Source: Aequorivita aurantiaca (GTDB lineage: Bacteria; Bacteroidota; Bacteroidia; Flavobacteriales; Flavobacteriaceae). Taken from it: a stretch of DNA of 42,951 nucleotides. Below the pieces are notes generated by a model. It was not told where the DNA came from and did not search any database. It saw only the letters and a list, made by a program, of their open reading frames with translations. Location: assembly GCF_030410135.1 (NCBI RefSeq), contig NZ_JAUGQQ010000014.1, positions 1 through 42,951 on the forward strand, written 5' to 3'. Positions 32,655 through 41,220 of the stretch are shown here, piece after piece; the first letter of the stretch is position 1, and each line of letters starts with the position of its first letter. A program made the position numbers and the translations under genes.

Positions 32655-33608
32655 ATGAGTCTATTTAAAAAAATATTTTCAAAGGAAAAAAAGGAAACGC
32701 TCGATAAAGGCCTTGAAAAATCAAAAACTTCTTTTTTCGATAAATTAAGCAAAGCAGTAGCCGGCAAAAGCAAGGTTGATGATGATGTTCTGGACAATCT
32801 GGAGGAGGTGCTTGTTTCCAGTGACGTGGGAGTAAATACAACTCTAAAGATAATTGGTAGAATTGAGGAGCGTGTTTCACGCGATAAATATTTGGGAACC
32901 GATGAGCTAAACAAAATACTTCGTGAGGAAATCGCTGGACTTTTAAGCGAAATAGATTCAGGAAATGCTACAGAATTTGAAATTCCCCAAAACAAAAAAC
33001 CTTATGTTATTATGGTAGTTGGCGTTAACGGGGTTGGCAAAACCACTACCATCGGAAAACTTGCATATCAATTCAAAAAAGCTGGAATGAAAGTGGTTTT
33101 GGGTGCAGCCGATACCTTTCGTGCAGCTGCTATTGATCAACTTCAAATTTGGGCAGACCGAACGGATGTTACAATCGTAAAACAAAATATGGGCAGCGAT
33201 CCTGCAAGCGTCGCTTTTGACACGTTGCAAAGTGCTGTAAACCAAAATGCGGATGTAGTTATTATTGATACTGCAGGCCGCCTCCATAATAAGGTTAACT
33301 TGATGAACGAGCTGACCAAAGTGAAACGCGTAATGCAAAAGGTAATACCGGATGCGCCACACGATGTGCTTTTGGTTTTGGACGGTTCCACTGGCCAAAA
33401 TGCTTTTGAGCAGGCTAAACAATTTACCGCGGCTACCGAGGTCACTTCACTGGCTGTTACTAAATTGGATGGTACGGCAAAGGGGGGTGTAGTGATTGGC
33501 ATTAGCGACCAATTCCAGATACCGGTAAAATATATTGGAGTGGGCGAGGGGATGGAAGACCTGCAGGTTTTCAACAAAATTGAATTTGTAGATTCCTTCT
33601 TTAAATAG
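32655..33608 (+). CDS. ftsY: Signal recognition particle receptor FtsY
   Basis: 317 residues from the ATG at 32655; the in-frame TTG at 32634 lies in the 7-nt word array and is unlikely. A short charged N-terminus (SLFKKIFSKEKKE), then the NG domain: G1 GVNGVGKTTTIGKLA, G2 DTFRAAAIDQL, G3 DTAGRLHNK and G4 TKLDGTAKGG, ending GVGEGMEDLQVF. It is the SRP GTPase partner at the inner membrane and directs co-translational insertion. The long acidic A domain of E. coli FtsY is absent, as usual in this phylum. Follows the rpmB cluster; a strong terminator lies at 33621. Confidence 0.97.
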   Translation: MSLFKKIFSKEKKETLDKGLEKSKTSFFDKLSKAVAGKSKVDDDVLDNLEEVLVSSDVGVNTTLKIIGRIEERVSRDKYLGTDELNKILREEIAGLLSEIDSGNATEFEIPQNKKPYVIMVVGVNGVGKTTTIGKLAYQFKKAGMKVVLGAADTFRAAAIDQLQIWADRTDVTIVKQNMGSDPASVAFDTLQSAVNQNADVVIIDTAGRLHNKVNLMNELTKVKRVMQKVIPDAPHDVLLVLDGSTGQNAFEQAKQFTAATEVTSLAVTKLDGTAKGGVVIGISDQFQIPVKYIGVGEGMEDLQVFNKIEFVDSFFK

Positions 33609-33620
33609 GATTTAAAAGTA

Positions 33621-33673
33621 AAATGCACGAGAGTACGAATGAGTTTTTTTTCGTGCTCTCGTGCATTTTTTTT
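33621..33673 (+). terminator. Strong convergent terminator between ftsY and the S9 peptidase gene
   Basis: An 18-bp stem (33621-33638 with 33651-33668, one G-U pair), 12-nt T-rich loop and eight T at 33666-33673. It terminates ftsY; the A-rich left arm may also serve the minus-strand peptidase gene that ends at 33719. Confidence 0.9.
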
Positions 33674-33718
33674 AGAATTTTGTTATTTTAATTTTTAAAC
33701 AATAATCCAGTTTCTATT

Positions 33719-35617
33719 TTATAAAGTTTCTTTAAGCCAGCTAAAGAATTCCCGTTGCCAAACAAGTGCATTTTGCGGTTGCAGCACCCAGTGATTTTCC
33801 TCCGGAAAGTATACAAGCTTACTCTTTATTCCTTTTAATTGGGCGGCTTGAAAGGCTTGCAATCCCTGTTCAATTGGAACGCGGTAATCCTTCCCACCCT
33901 GCACGATCATTATTGGCGTATTCCATTTATCAACATAAGTTATAGGATTGAATTCATTGAATGCCTTTTGGGCCTTCACATTGTCTTTTTCCCAATAGGC
34001 CCCTCCCATGTCATAATTCACGAAGAATAATTCCTCAGTCGTTCCATACATTGACCGGGTATCGAAAACGCCGTCGTGGGCAATGAAAGTTTTAAAACGG
34101 CCATCGTGATTGCCGGCAAGCCAAAAAACAGAATATCCCCCAAAACTTGCGCCAATAGCGCCCAAACGATCCTTGTCCACATAGGATTCTTTGGCAACTT
34201 CATCTATTGCATCCAAATAATCCTGCATTGCGCCGCCACCCCAATCGCCACTGATGGCTTGGTTCCATTCCACTCCATGGCCGGGCATGCCGCGCCTGTT
34301 TGGCGCAACCACAATATAACCTTGTGATGCCATCAACTGAAAGTTCCAACGGGTAGAATAAAATTGCGATAGTGCCGATTGTGGGCCGCCCTGTGCATAT
34401 AGCAGAGTGGGGTACTTCTTATTTTTGTCGAAATTCGGTGGCAGAATTACCCAAACCAACATTTGTTTGCCATCCTTAGTTGTGACCATTCTTTTTTCAA
34501 CAGTTGGCAAATCTAATTTGCCGTAGAACTCAGTATTAACTTGAGTTAGTTGGTTAAAGGTTTTGCTCTTCAAATCAAAAGAAAAAATTTCTGATGCATG
34601 GTTCATATCAGTCCGCGTAACAATGAGTTTGCCGTCCTTTTCCGCCACAATGCCGGTAACATCAAACTGGCCTTGGGAAAGTTGCTCAACCACAGCCATT
34701 TTTCTGGTTTTTCCCGGATGGTCCACTTTAAAAATTTGGGTAGTTCCCCCAATGGGTGCGGTAAAATATAAATCCTTGTTGTTAGAGGACCAAATAAAGC
34801 TGTTTACCGTTCCATCCCATTGTGAAGTTATATTTTGCTTCACGCCATCTTTCAAAACAATAATATCGTTTTTATCTGCTTCAAAACCTTCAGTCTTCAT
34901 TTGAAGCCAAGCCAATGCTCCATCATTTGAAAATGCCGGATGTGTGTCATATCCCTTATTTTCTTCGGTAATGTTTTCTGTTTTTTTTGTGGCTAAATTA
35001 AATTTATAGATGTCGGTATTGGTACTGACGGCATATTCTGTTCCTGCCAATTTTTTGCTTACGTAATAAATATTTTCACCATTGGGTCCCCAAATATAAT
35101 CCTCATCACCGCCAAATGGCGCTTGTGGAGTGTAATATGGCTGCTTGGGCATAATATCTGTTTCCGCGCCGGTATTCACATCCTTATAAAACACATGGTT
35201 GTACGTGCCGTCGTTCCACTTGTCCCAATGTCTATAATCCAATGAAGTATATACGTAGGCATCACTTTTTGGAAGATCGTCATATATATCCTTTCCGGTC
35301 ACATCTTTTAATTGAACTGGTTTGTCCATCAAAAGAAATTGTCCGTTGGGCGACAGATTTTTATCGGTAACCTTTGCTTCATCTTTTGAAACTTCCGTAA
35401 AGTTGCCCCCGTTCACGGGCATTGAATAGTATTTGGCGTCAAAGCCATTTGTTTCCATATTGGGTGCGGAAACTTTGTAGTACAGCAGTTGACCATTAGC
35501 GGATAAACCAATTGGACTTACTTTTTTCACCTGCCATAAAAGCTCCGGTGTCATTGTTTTTTGTGCAAACAAAAAGCTAGCGCATAGAAAGGCTAGCAGG
35601 AATGTCATTTTTTTCAT
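33719..35617 (-). CDS. Secreted S9 family prolyl oligopeptidase-type peptidase
   Basis: 632 residues with a signal peptide (MTFLLAFLCASFLFAQ). An N-terminal beta-propeller (about 25-370; SPNGQFLLMD, SNDGALAWLQ) is followed by an alpha/beta-hydrolase domain with the nucleophile in GAIGASFGGYSVFW, the acid in IVQGGKDYRVP and His in EENHWVLQP, giving a Ser-Asp-His triad. The acylaminoacyl/dipeptidyl-peptidase-like group of the periplasm cuts short peptides. It is inserted in reverse between ftsY and rimO, with its own TAACTTTA promoter-like box on the minus strand at 35641-35648. Substrate not predictable. Confidence 0.93.
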   Translation of the reverse strand: MKKMTFLLAFLCASFLFAQKTMTPELLWQVKKVSPIGLSANGQLLYYKVSAPNMETNGFDAKYYSMPVNGGNFTEVSKDEAKVTDKNLSPNGQFLLMDKPVQLKDVTGKDIYDDLPKSDAYVYTSLDYRHWDKWNDGTYNHVFYKDVNTGAETDIMPKQPYYTPQAPFGGDEDYIWGPNGENIYYVSKKLAGTEYAVSTNTDIYKFNLATKKTENITEENKGYDTHPAFSNDGALAWLQMKTEGFEADKNDIIVLKDGVKQNITSQWDGTVNSFIWSSNNKDLYFTAPIGGTTQIFKVDHPGKTRKMAVVEQLSQGQFDVTGIVAEKDGKLIVTRTDMNHASEIFSFDLKSKTFNQLTQVNTEFYGKLDLPTVEKRMVTTKDGKQMLVWVILPPNFDKNKKYPTLLYAQGGPQSALSQFYSTRWNFQLMASQGYIVVAPNRRGMPGHGVEWNQAISGDWGGGAMQDYLDAIDEVAKESYVDKDRLGAIGASFGGYSVFWLAGNHDGRFKTFIAHDGVFDTRSMYGTTEELFFVNYDMGGAYWEKDNVKAQKAFNEFNPITYVDKWNTPIMIVQGGKDYRVPIEQGLQAFQAAQLKGIKSKLVYFPEENHWVLQPQNALVWQREFFSWLKETL

Positions 35618-35640
35618 CGTTGAAATTATTTAAAGAAGCG

Positions 35641-35648
35641 TAAAGTTA
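35641..35648 (-). promoter_or_regulatory. -7-like box (TAACTTTA, minus strand) for the S9 peptidase gene
   Basis: Differs from TAnnTTTG only in the last base and lies 24-31 bp upstream of the start at 35617 on the minus strand. No convincing -33 box. Confidence 0.4.
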
Positions 35649-35668
35649 AATAAAAAAGTTGGTTGGGT

Positions 35669-35689
35669 CTTCGATAGACTCAGCCTGAC
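35669..35689. repeat. Degenerate copy of a Bacteroidota intergenic repeat
   Basis: CTTCGATAGACTCAGCCTGAC resembles, with a few changes, the dispersed element CTTCGACTGCGCTCAGnnTGACA, which I recall from many Flavobacteriales intergenic regions. It sits in the divergent gap between the S9 peptidase and rimO genes. Confidence 0.4.
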
Positions 35690-35697
35690 GATCGTTT

Positions 35698-35747
35698 AAT
35701 TTTGGTTTTTGGGAATTTGCGTTTTGGGTTTTGTCATTTGTAATTTG
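35698..35747. repeat. Seven consecutive NNNTTTG words upstream of the rimO promoter
   Basis: AATTTTG, GTTTTTG, GGAATTTG, CGTTTTG, GGTTTTG, TCATTTG, TAATTTG: seven words (six of 7 nt, one of 8), each ending TTTG, with the last TTTG at 35744-35747 placed as the rimO -33 box. On the minus strand the words read CAAATTA, CAAATGA and so on, the same class as the array before ftsY. Confidence 0.65.
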
Positions 35748-35772
35748 TTTCCTTTTTTTAGTGGTATCTTTG
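35744..35772 (+). promoter_or_regulatory. Promoter of rimO
   Basis: TTTG at 35744-35747 and TATCTTTG at 35765-35772 with a 17-bp spacer fit the Bacteroidota consensus; the ATG is 58 bp downstream. Confidence 0.7.
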
Positions 35773-35790
35773 CGCACTTTTTAAAATTAA

Positions 35791-35826
35791 GAATTCGGAA
35801 ATCGAAACCCGTAAATCGTAAATAAA
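35791..35826 (+). repeat. Array of 7-8-nt words (AAATCGT type) in the rimO leader
   Basis: GAATTCG, GAAATCG, AAACCCGT, AAATCGT, AAATAAA, ending 4 bp before the ATG. The core AAATCGTAAAT at 35813-35823 is identical to that in the E2 leader at 27376-27386. Confidence 0.6.
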
Positions 35827-35830
35827 AAAA

Positions 35831-37132
35831 ATGCGTACCAAAACCCTAAAGAAGAATAAGATAAACGTTGTAACCCTAGGTTGCTCCAAAAATGTATATG
35901 ACAGTGAGGTGCTGATGGGCCAGTTGCGCGCCAGCAATAAGGAAGTGGTACATGAAGAGGAAGGAAATATCGTGGTCATAAACACTTGCGGTTTCATTAA
36001 CAATGCCAAGGAGGAAAGCATCAACACCATTCTTGAATTCGTTCAAAAGAAGGAAGAGGGCCTTGTGGATAAAGTGTTTGTAACCGGCTGCCTGTCAGAG
36101 CGCTATAAACCGGATCTTCAAAAGGAAATTCCAAATGTGGATGAATACTTCGGTACCACTGAACTTCCTGGGTTGTTAAAGGCCTTGGGCGCAGATTATA
36201 AACACGAGTTGATAGGCGAACGCATTACCACAACCCCTAAAAACTATGCTTATTTTAAAATAGCCGAAGGCTGCGATCGCCCATGTTCTTTTTGCGCAAT
36301 TCCTATTATGCGCGGAAAACACCGAAGCACCCCGATGGAAGATTTGGTAATAGAAGCCGAAAAGCTCGCCGCAAAAGGAGTGAAGGAACTTATTTTGATT
36401 GCGCAGGATTTAACCTATTACGGACTGGATTTATATAAAAAACGAAATTTAGCAGAGCTCCTCCAAAGGCTTGCAATGGTAGAAGGAATAGAATGGATAA
36501 GATTGCATTATGCATTTCCCACAGGGTTCCCGATGGATGTTTTGGAACTAATGCGCAACGAGCCGAAAATCTGCAATTATATCGATATTCCATTGCAACA
36601 CATTTCGGACCCAATCCTAAAGTCGATGCGTCGTGGGACTACCAAAGTGAAAACAACAAAATTGTTAGAGGAATTTCGTGCGGCCGTTCCCGGAATGGCA
36701 ATAAGAACTACTTTAATTGTTGGCTATCCCGGCGAAACCGAGGACGATTTCCAAACCTTAAAACAATGGGTGAAGGATATGCGTTTTGAGCGGTTAGGCT
36801 GTTTTACCTATTCCCATGAGGAAAACACCCACGCATACAATCTTGAGGATGACGTTCCGGAGGACGTGAAAATGGACCGTGCAAACCAGATTATGGAAAT
36901 ACAATCGCAAATTTCTTGGGAACTTAACCAACAGAAAATTGGCAAAGAATTCAAAGTGGTGATTGACCGAAAGGAAGGCGGCTATTTTGTGGGAAGAACT
37001 GAATTTGACAGTCCCGATGTGGACAATGAAGTTCTGATAAATGCAGCGGAAGGTTACCTGCGTACCGGCGAGTTTTGCAATGTGAAAATTACCGCTGCCG
37101 AAGATTTTGATCTGTATGCTGAGCTTGTTTAA
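35831..37132 (+). CDS. rimO: Ribosomal protein uS12 methylthiotransferase RimO
   Basis: 433 residues. Radical-SAM enzyme adding a methylthio group to the conserved Asp of ribosomal protein S12. The N-terminal UPF0004 domain supplies three cysteines for one iron-sulfur cluster (TLGCSKN, NTCGFI, TGCLSERY); the radical-SAM CxxxCxxC is GCDRPCSFCAIP; a TRAM domain follows at about 365-433 (EFKVVIDRKEGGYFVGRTEFD). The SKNxxDSE signature favours RimO over MiaB. It has its own promoter, because the reversed S9 peptidase gene separates it from ftsY. Confidence 0.96.
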   Translation: MRTKTLKKNKINVVTLGCSKNVYDSEVLMGQLRASNKEVVHEEEGNIVVINTCGFINNAKEESINTILEFVQKKEEGLVDKVFVTGCLSERYKPDLQKEIPNVDEYFGTTELPGLLKALGADYKHELIGERITTTPKNYAYFKIAEGCDRPCSFCAIPIMRGKHRSTPMEDLVIEAEKLAAKGVKELILIAQDLTYYGLDLYKKRNLAELLQRLAMVEGIEWIRLHYAFPTGFPMDVLELMRNEPKICNYIDIPLQHISDPILKSMRRGTTKVKTTKLLEEFRAAVPGMAIRTTLIVGYPGETEDDFQTLKQWVKDMRFERLGCFTYSHEENTHAYNLEDDVPEDVKMDRANQIMEIQSQISWELNQQKIGKEFKVVIDRKEGGYFVGRTEFDSPDVDNEVLINAAEGYLRTGEFCNVKITAAEDFDLYAELV

Positions 37133-37212
37133 AACCACAAACTGACAAACAATAATTTGTGATTGGGGTAATACTGCTTTTTTAAACGCTACAGCGGTTT
37201 AGGGATTCTGTT

Positions 37213-37220
37213 TATATTTG
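37213..37220 (+). promoter_or_regulatory. -7 box (TATATTTG) for the 105-aa membrane protein gene
   Basis: Exact TAnnTTTG match 17 bp before the ATG at 37238. A GTTTAG at about 37196 is a weak candidate for the -33 element. Confidence 0.55.
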
Positions 37221-37237
37221 AAGAAAAAGCGTTTTCC

Positions 37238-37555
37238 ATGAATAATTCCCAGAGATTCCGTTTCCCGAAAACCGTGCTGTTCGGCATTACGGCACTATAC
37301 ATTATTATAATGCTGGCCACCTATTTTCTCTACTATAATGAACCAACGGTGGGTTGTGCAAAGCGTTTGTTGATAGCACAAACCATTGCTTTGATAGTGC
37401 AAGTGATCCTGAACTACATAAACTACCACTCCCATCGGAAGATAGTTGTGCTGGCAACCTTGTTTGTGAGCACAATGATTGTTATGGGGGTTATTTCCAG
37501 TTTCTTCACTTTGGAGCTGATGTGTGGCTATTATGGAATTGACGTCACACAATAA
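37238..37555 (+). CDS. Small three-helix membrane protein, function unknown
   Basis: 105 residues. A short basic N-terminus (MNNSQRFRFPK) precedes three predicted membrane helices (about 12-28, 43-60, 68-92) joined by short loops, with cysteines in VGCAK and ELMCGYYG. I recognise no family. It has a promoter box at 37213, and its 3' end overlaps or abuts the glycosyltransferase start, so the two are probably co-transcribed and may work together at the membrane; that is inference. Confidence 0.72.
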   Translation: MNNSQRFRFPKTVLFGITALYIIIMLATYFLYYNEPTVGCAKRLLIAQTIALIVQVILNYINYHSHRKIVVLATLFVSTMIVMGVISSFFTLELMCGYYGIDVTQ

Positions 37556-38783
37556 TTTGAAAAAAGTATTAATCATCGGCCATACCTTTCCCGAGCCTTG
37601 CACCACCGCTGCGGGGAGTAGGATGATGCAGTTGATTGGATTGTTTCATGAGGAAAAATATCAAATCACCTTTGCGAGTACGGCATCAATCACTGAAAGA
37701 ACTGCCGATTTGGAAACGCAGGACATAGCTGTAAAAAATATTCTATTGAATGAAGTGTCCTTTGATGAATTTATAGAAAAATTGCATCCCCAAATTGTAG
37801 TTTTTGACCGCTACGTTACGGAAGAACAATTTGGATGGCGCGTTTCTGGAAGTTGTCCGGATGCCCTGAAAATTTTGGATACCGAAGACTTACATTTTCT
37901 GCGGAAGGCTAGGGAAGAAGCAGTGAAAAATGGCAAGCCAATTTCCGCGGCAAACCTATTTTCAGAAATGGCAAAACGTGAACTCGCAAGTATTTTGCGG
38001 TGCGATTTGACGCTCGTTATTTCAGAATATGAAATGGAATTGCTTCAAACTACCTTTAAAATTCCCTCGGAAATACTTTACTACTTACCGTTTTTAATAG
38101 ATTCCATGTCAGAAGAAGTGCCAACGTTTTCAAGCAGAAATCATTTTCTCGCTATCGGAAATTTACTGCACGCTCCGAATGTTGATTCGGTATTTCAACT
38201 AAAAGAAATTTGGCCCGAAATAAGGAAAAAATTCCCCGAAGCGGAACTTCATGTTTATGGCGCTTATGCCCAACAACAAATCCAACAGCTACACAATACT
38301 AAAGAAGGTTTTATCATACAGGGATGGGCCGAAAGTGTGGAAACTGTAATGAGTTTTTATCGGGTGCAATTGGCGCCCCTTCGTTTTGGGGCTGGCTTGA
38401 AAGGTAAGATTTTTGACGCTATGCGTTTTGGCCTTCCTTCGGTAACGACTGATGTGGGAGCGGAGGGAATGAGCGGCACACATCCATTTGGTGGGGCGGT
38501 AACCTCTGGCAAGGAAGCGTTCGTAACTGCCGCAATAGAATTATATTCCGAGGAAATGTTTTGGCGGGAAGCGCAGCACAATGGTTTCGAAATTATCAAG
38601 AATCGGTTTCGGAAGGATTTATTTTCTTTGGAATTTGCCAAACTCATTTGCACTCTATCAAAAAATCTTGAAACACATCGCCAGCAAAATTTTCTTGGAC
38701 AAATTCTACAACACCATACTCTTCAAAGCACCAAATATTTAAGCAAATGGATTGAGGAGAAAAATTCCGCTAAGTCAAAATGA
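37533..38783 (+). CDS. GT4-like (group 1) glycosyltransferase
   Basis: 416 residues from the ATG at 37533, which overlaps the previous gene by 23 bp. A TTG at 37557, two bases after that gene's stop, would start the protein right at the first strand (LKKVLIIGHTFPEP) and is an equally good choice. The N-domain has the glycine-rich CTTAAGSRMMQLIGLF loop; the C-terminal GT-B nucleotide-sugar domain has FLAIGNLLHAPNVDSVFQL, VYGAYAQQQI, IQGWAES and the conserved FGAGLKGKIFDAMRFGLPSVTTDVGAEG. It is expected to transfer a sugar to a surface glycan or lipid. The donor and acceptor are unknown; no polysaccharide cluster surrounds it. Confidence 0.9.
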   Translation: MELTSHNNLKKVLIIGHTFPEPCTTAAGSRMMQLIGLFHEEKYQITFASTASITERTADLETQDIAVKNILLNEVSFDEFIEKLHPQIVVFDRYVTEEQFGWRVSGSCPDALKILDTEDLHFLRKAREEAVKNGKPISAANLFSEMAKRELASILRCDLTLVISEYEMELLQTTFKIPSEILYYLPFLIDSMSEEVPTFSSRNHFLAIGNLLHAPNVDSVFQLKEIWPEIRKKFPEAELHVYGAYAQQQIQQLHNTKEGFIIQGWAESVETVMSFYRVQLAPLRFGAGLKGKIFDAMRFGLPSVTTDVGAEGMSGTHPFGGAVTSGKEAFVTAAIELYSEEMFWREAQHNGFEIIKNRFRKDLFSLEFAKLICTLSKNLETHRQQNFLGQILQHHTLQSTKYLSKWIEEKNSAKSK

Positions 38784-38821
38784 TGGTGAGACCTTGTTAA
38801 ATATTGTGCACCCGCAGGTTC

Positions 38822-40984
38822 TTATTGTAATTGCTGTAATATAGCTGCACTTTCCGCACGTTTTCCCTGACCTTCGTAGATGAGTGCCAGCAAATATCGA
38901 AAATCTCCATTTTCGGGTTCCACTTTTAGGGCTGCCTTTACGGCTTTTTCGGCTTTGGTCCAATTTTTATTTTGGTAATAATATGTTGCCAGATTATAGT
39001 GGGAGCGGGAATCTGTATGGTCGAGAGCGGTCGCTTTTATTAAATCTGCTTCCCCTTGTGCATTATTTTTCATTTCCAGATTGAGTAGGCCACGCAGGTA
39101 ATATGCCCTGCCGTAATTTGGATTTTTTTTCAATAATACATTCAAGGTTTCCAAAGCCGCCTGGGTATTGCCCGTCATACTATAGGCGGTGGCGAGATTG
39201 GGATATACGGGCAACAAAAGACTGTCCTTTTTGATTGCCATTTGATACTGCTTTATGGCATTTGGAATGTCATTGTTTTGAAGATAATGATCCCCGAGCC
39301 GCAATCTGCCCGTAGCAAAATCTGCATTGGTGTGGAGCATGATTGCCAATTCCTTTTGGGCTTTTAACAATGCATTTTGATCCAGATTTTGAAGCTGTTC
39401 CCGTGGCACGCCGCTTAAAATTTCCGCGCTCCCTATACGCACCAGGCGGGAGGTGTCCGCAATATGTTCGGCAGCAATTGAAATGCGATCCATTAAATTA
39501 AGATCCCTAAATTTCATTAATGCATTGTACCGTACCAAAGGTGACGCGTCTTTCAGTGAATTTATAATGGGCACAAACTGCTCCACATTTGTAATGTTCA
39601 GGTTGTTGATAACGCTGGCCCGAGCAATGGCGGGATATTTCATATTTGTAATAAAAGCATCCAATTTTTTTCTTTCGGCAACCGTAATTCCAGGTTTGGT
39701 GCTCAGCAATAGGCCATCGGAAAAATGATCCCGTCTATTTTCGCCATACCACTGTTTGACCATAGCGGCGGCCCACGCATCGGTTTGGTCCGTATGGCAC
39801 TGGGTGCAGGCATTTGGCGTGCCGTATGCCACACTTTGGTCCGGCCGGGGAACACGGAAACTGTGGTCCCTTCTAAAATCGATGCCCATATATTTTTTGC
39901 CGGTCATGTGGCAATTCACGCATTGGGCGCTTTCAGAGCTCATGGGGTGAAAATGGTGTGAAGGCTCATTATAGGTGGGCGCGTGGCATTGCAAACATAA
40001 ATTGTTGCCTTCTTTTTTCAGTTTAAGGCTGTGCACGTTATGGCAATCTGCGCATTTCACATTGTTATGGTACATCATGCTCTGCAGGAAGGAACCATAC
40101 ACATAGTCCTCATTGTCAATCTGGCCATCTGCATGATAGTTGGCAGTGTCCAGCACTTGCAAATAGTATTGATTTTCAAAATACTCCCCGGGCACCAGGT
40201 TTTCGGTTAGTTTCGCGCGGCGGGAATGGCAGGGGGCGCACATAGTCATTTGTTCCAGTTGTGTTTTCCCTTTTAGTATATAGGTATGGGCAATGTTGGT
40301 AGTGTCCCCACTGTTTTTTGCCCAAAACACGTGTTTCTCTGCGGGGCCATGGCAACTTTCGCAACTAACATTTATGGAGGCATAAGTGGTTGTAAAGGAG
40401 TCGGTGTCGGCGGAATAGTTTTTCTTTAAATTGGTAGAATGGCATTCCGCGCACATGGTGTTCCAGTTTTGGGAGCTCTCCGTCCAGTGCATCCAGTCGT
40501 GCGGATTCATTTTGCCCCCTTCATATTGGTGATACCATTTTTTTGCATCCACATCCCAGCTTACGCGCAGCACCTGCTTTCGGCCGTTTTCAAAATCTAC
40601 CAAATATTGCTGCAGGGGGTACACCCCGAAGGTGTAAGCAATTACATATTCCTTTTCGGAGCCATCTATTTCTTTTATATGTGCAATGAACTTGTTGTTC
40701 TTCTTCGTAAAAAAATAGGACACGCCGTCCAGAACAATTCTTTCATCATTAAAATTTCCCAACACGGTGGAGTCGTTGGCAATTTGCATGGCCAAGTCAT
40801 GGTCGGAATCCTTCCAGGAATCATACACGGTTTTATGGCACTGCATACATTGGGCATCGCCCACATAGCCGTCCTCATGAACAGATTTAAAATTGGTGAT
40901 GGCGGAATAGGAATCCGTTTCCGAATTGTTTTTGCACGCCGCGAATAGGAAAAAAACAAAAAGGAGTTTGAGGATGGTGGGCAT
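38822..40984 (-). CDS. Eight-haem cytochrome c lipoprotein with HEAT-like and TPR regions
   Basis: 720 residues. Lipoprotein signal (LLFVFFLFAAC, Cys17). Eight CxxCH haem motifs start at residues 46 (CMQCH), 178 (CAECH), 208 (CESCH), 249 (CAPCH), 311 (CADCH), 330 (CLQCH), 355 (CVNCH) and 393 (CTQCH), a cytochrome c554-like multihaem arrangement. Residues about 435-530 look like HEAT repeats (ASPLVRYNALMKFRDL, SRLVRIGSAEIL), and about 535-720 are TPR units (LRLGDHYLQNNDIPNAIKQYQ, YYLRGLLNLEMKNNAQGEADL). Probably periplasmic or outer-membrane, moving electrons while binding protein partners; the electron donor and acceptor are unknown. It stands alone, convergent with the glycosyltransferase gene, and cytochrome maturation genes are not nearby. 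Confidence 0.9.
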   Translation of the reverse strand: MPTILKLLFVFFLFAACKNNSETDSYSAITNFKSVHEDGYVGDAQCMQCHKTVYDSWKDSDHDLAMQIANDSTVLGNFNDERIVLDGVSYFFTKKNNKFIAHIKEIDGSEKEYVIAYTFGVYPLQQYLVDFENGRKQVLRVSWDVDAKKWYHQYEGGKMNPHDWMHWTESSQNWNTMCAECHSTNLKKNYSADTDSFTTTYASINVSCESCHGPAEKHVFWAKNSGDTTNIAHTYILKGKTQLEQMTMCAPCHSRRAKLTENLVPGEYFENQYYLQVLDTANYHADGQIDNEDYVYGSFLQSMMYHNNVKCADCHNVHSLKLKKEGNNLCLQCHAPTYNEPSHHFHPMSSESAQCVNCHMTGKKYMGIDFRRDHSFRVPRPDQSVAYGTPNACTQCHTDQTDAWAAAMVKQWYGENRRDHFSDGLLLSTKPGITVAERKKLDAFITNMKYPAIARASVINNLNITNVEQFVPIINSLKDASPLVRYNALMKFRDLNLMDRISIAAEHIADTSRLVRIGSAEILSGVPREQLQNLDQNALLKAQKELAIMLHTNADFATGRLRLGDHYLQNNDIPNAIKQYQMAIKKDSLLLPVYPNLATAYSMTGNTQAALETLNVLLKKNPNYGRAYYLRGLLNLEMKNNAQGEADLIKATALDHTDSRSHYNLATYYYQNKNWTKAEKAVKAALKVEPENGDFRYLLALIYEGQGKRAESAAILQQLQ

Positions 40985-41186
40985 ATACAGAAAGCTGTTC
41001 GCTATTAGGCAACTAAGATAAAATTTAATTGCAATTCTATTTTATAACCATCCATAATTCTAGAAGCCAGGTTTCTATTTTTTTGGAATGTGCGCATTTT
41101 TTCTACTCAATTCATTTTCAATAGCGTTCCCTTTAGAGAAAAGGAAGCTTAACACAATGTTCACGACTTTTAAATATCTACTGGCT

Positions 41187-41194
41187 ATATTTAG
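41187..41194 (+). promoter_or_regulatory. -7-like box (TATATTTA) for the GlcG-like gene
   Basis: One base off TAnnTTTG, 27 bp before the ATG at 41221. The rest of the 236-bp gap 40985-41220 shows nothing I can name. Confidence 0.4.
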
Positions 41195-41220
41195 GCTTTA
41201 AGCAATAAAAAATAAACAAT

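Noticed and set aside
37137-37165. CACAAA...TTTGTG inverted repeat after rimO
   Set aside because: Six AT-rich pairs and no T-run; too weak to call a terminator.
40985-41220. 236-bp gap searched for tRNA or small genes
   Set aside because: No cloverleaf-forming sequence, no ORF with a plausible start, and no hairpin; only a weak promoter-like box near its right end.
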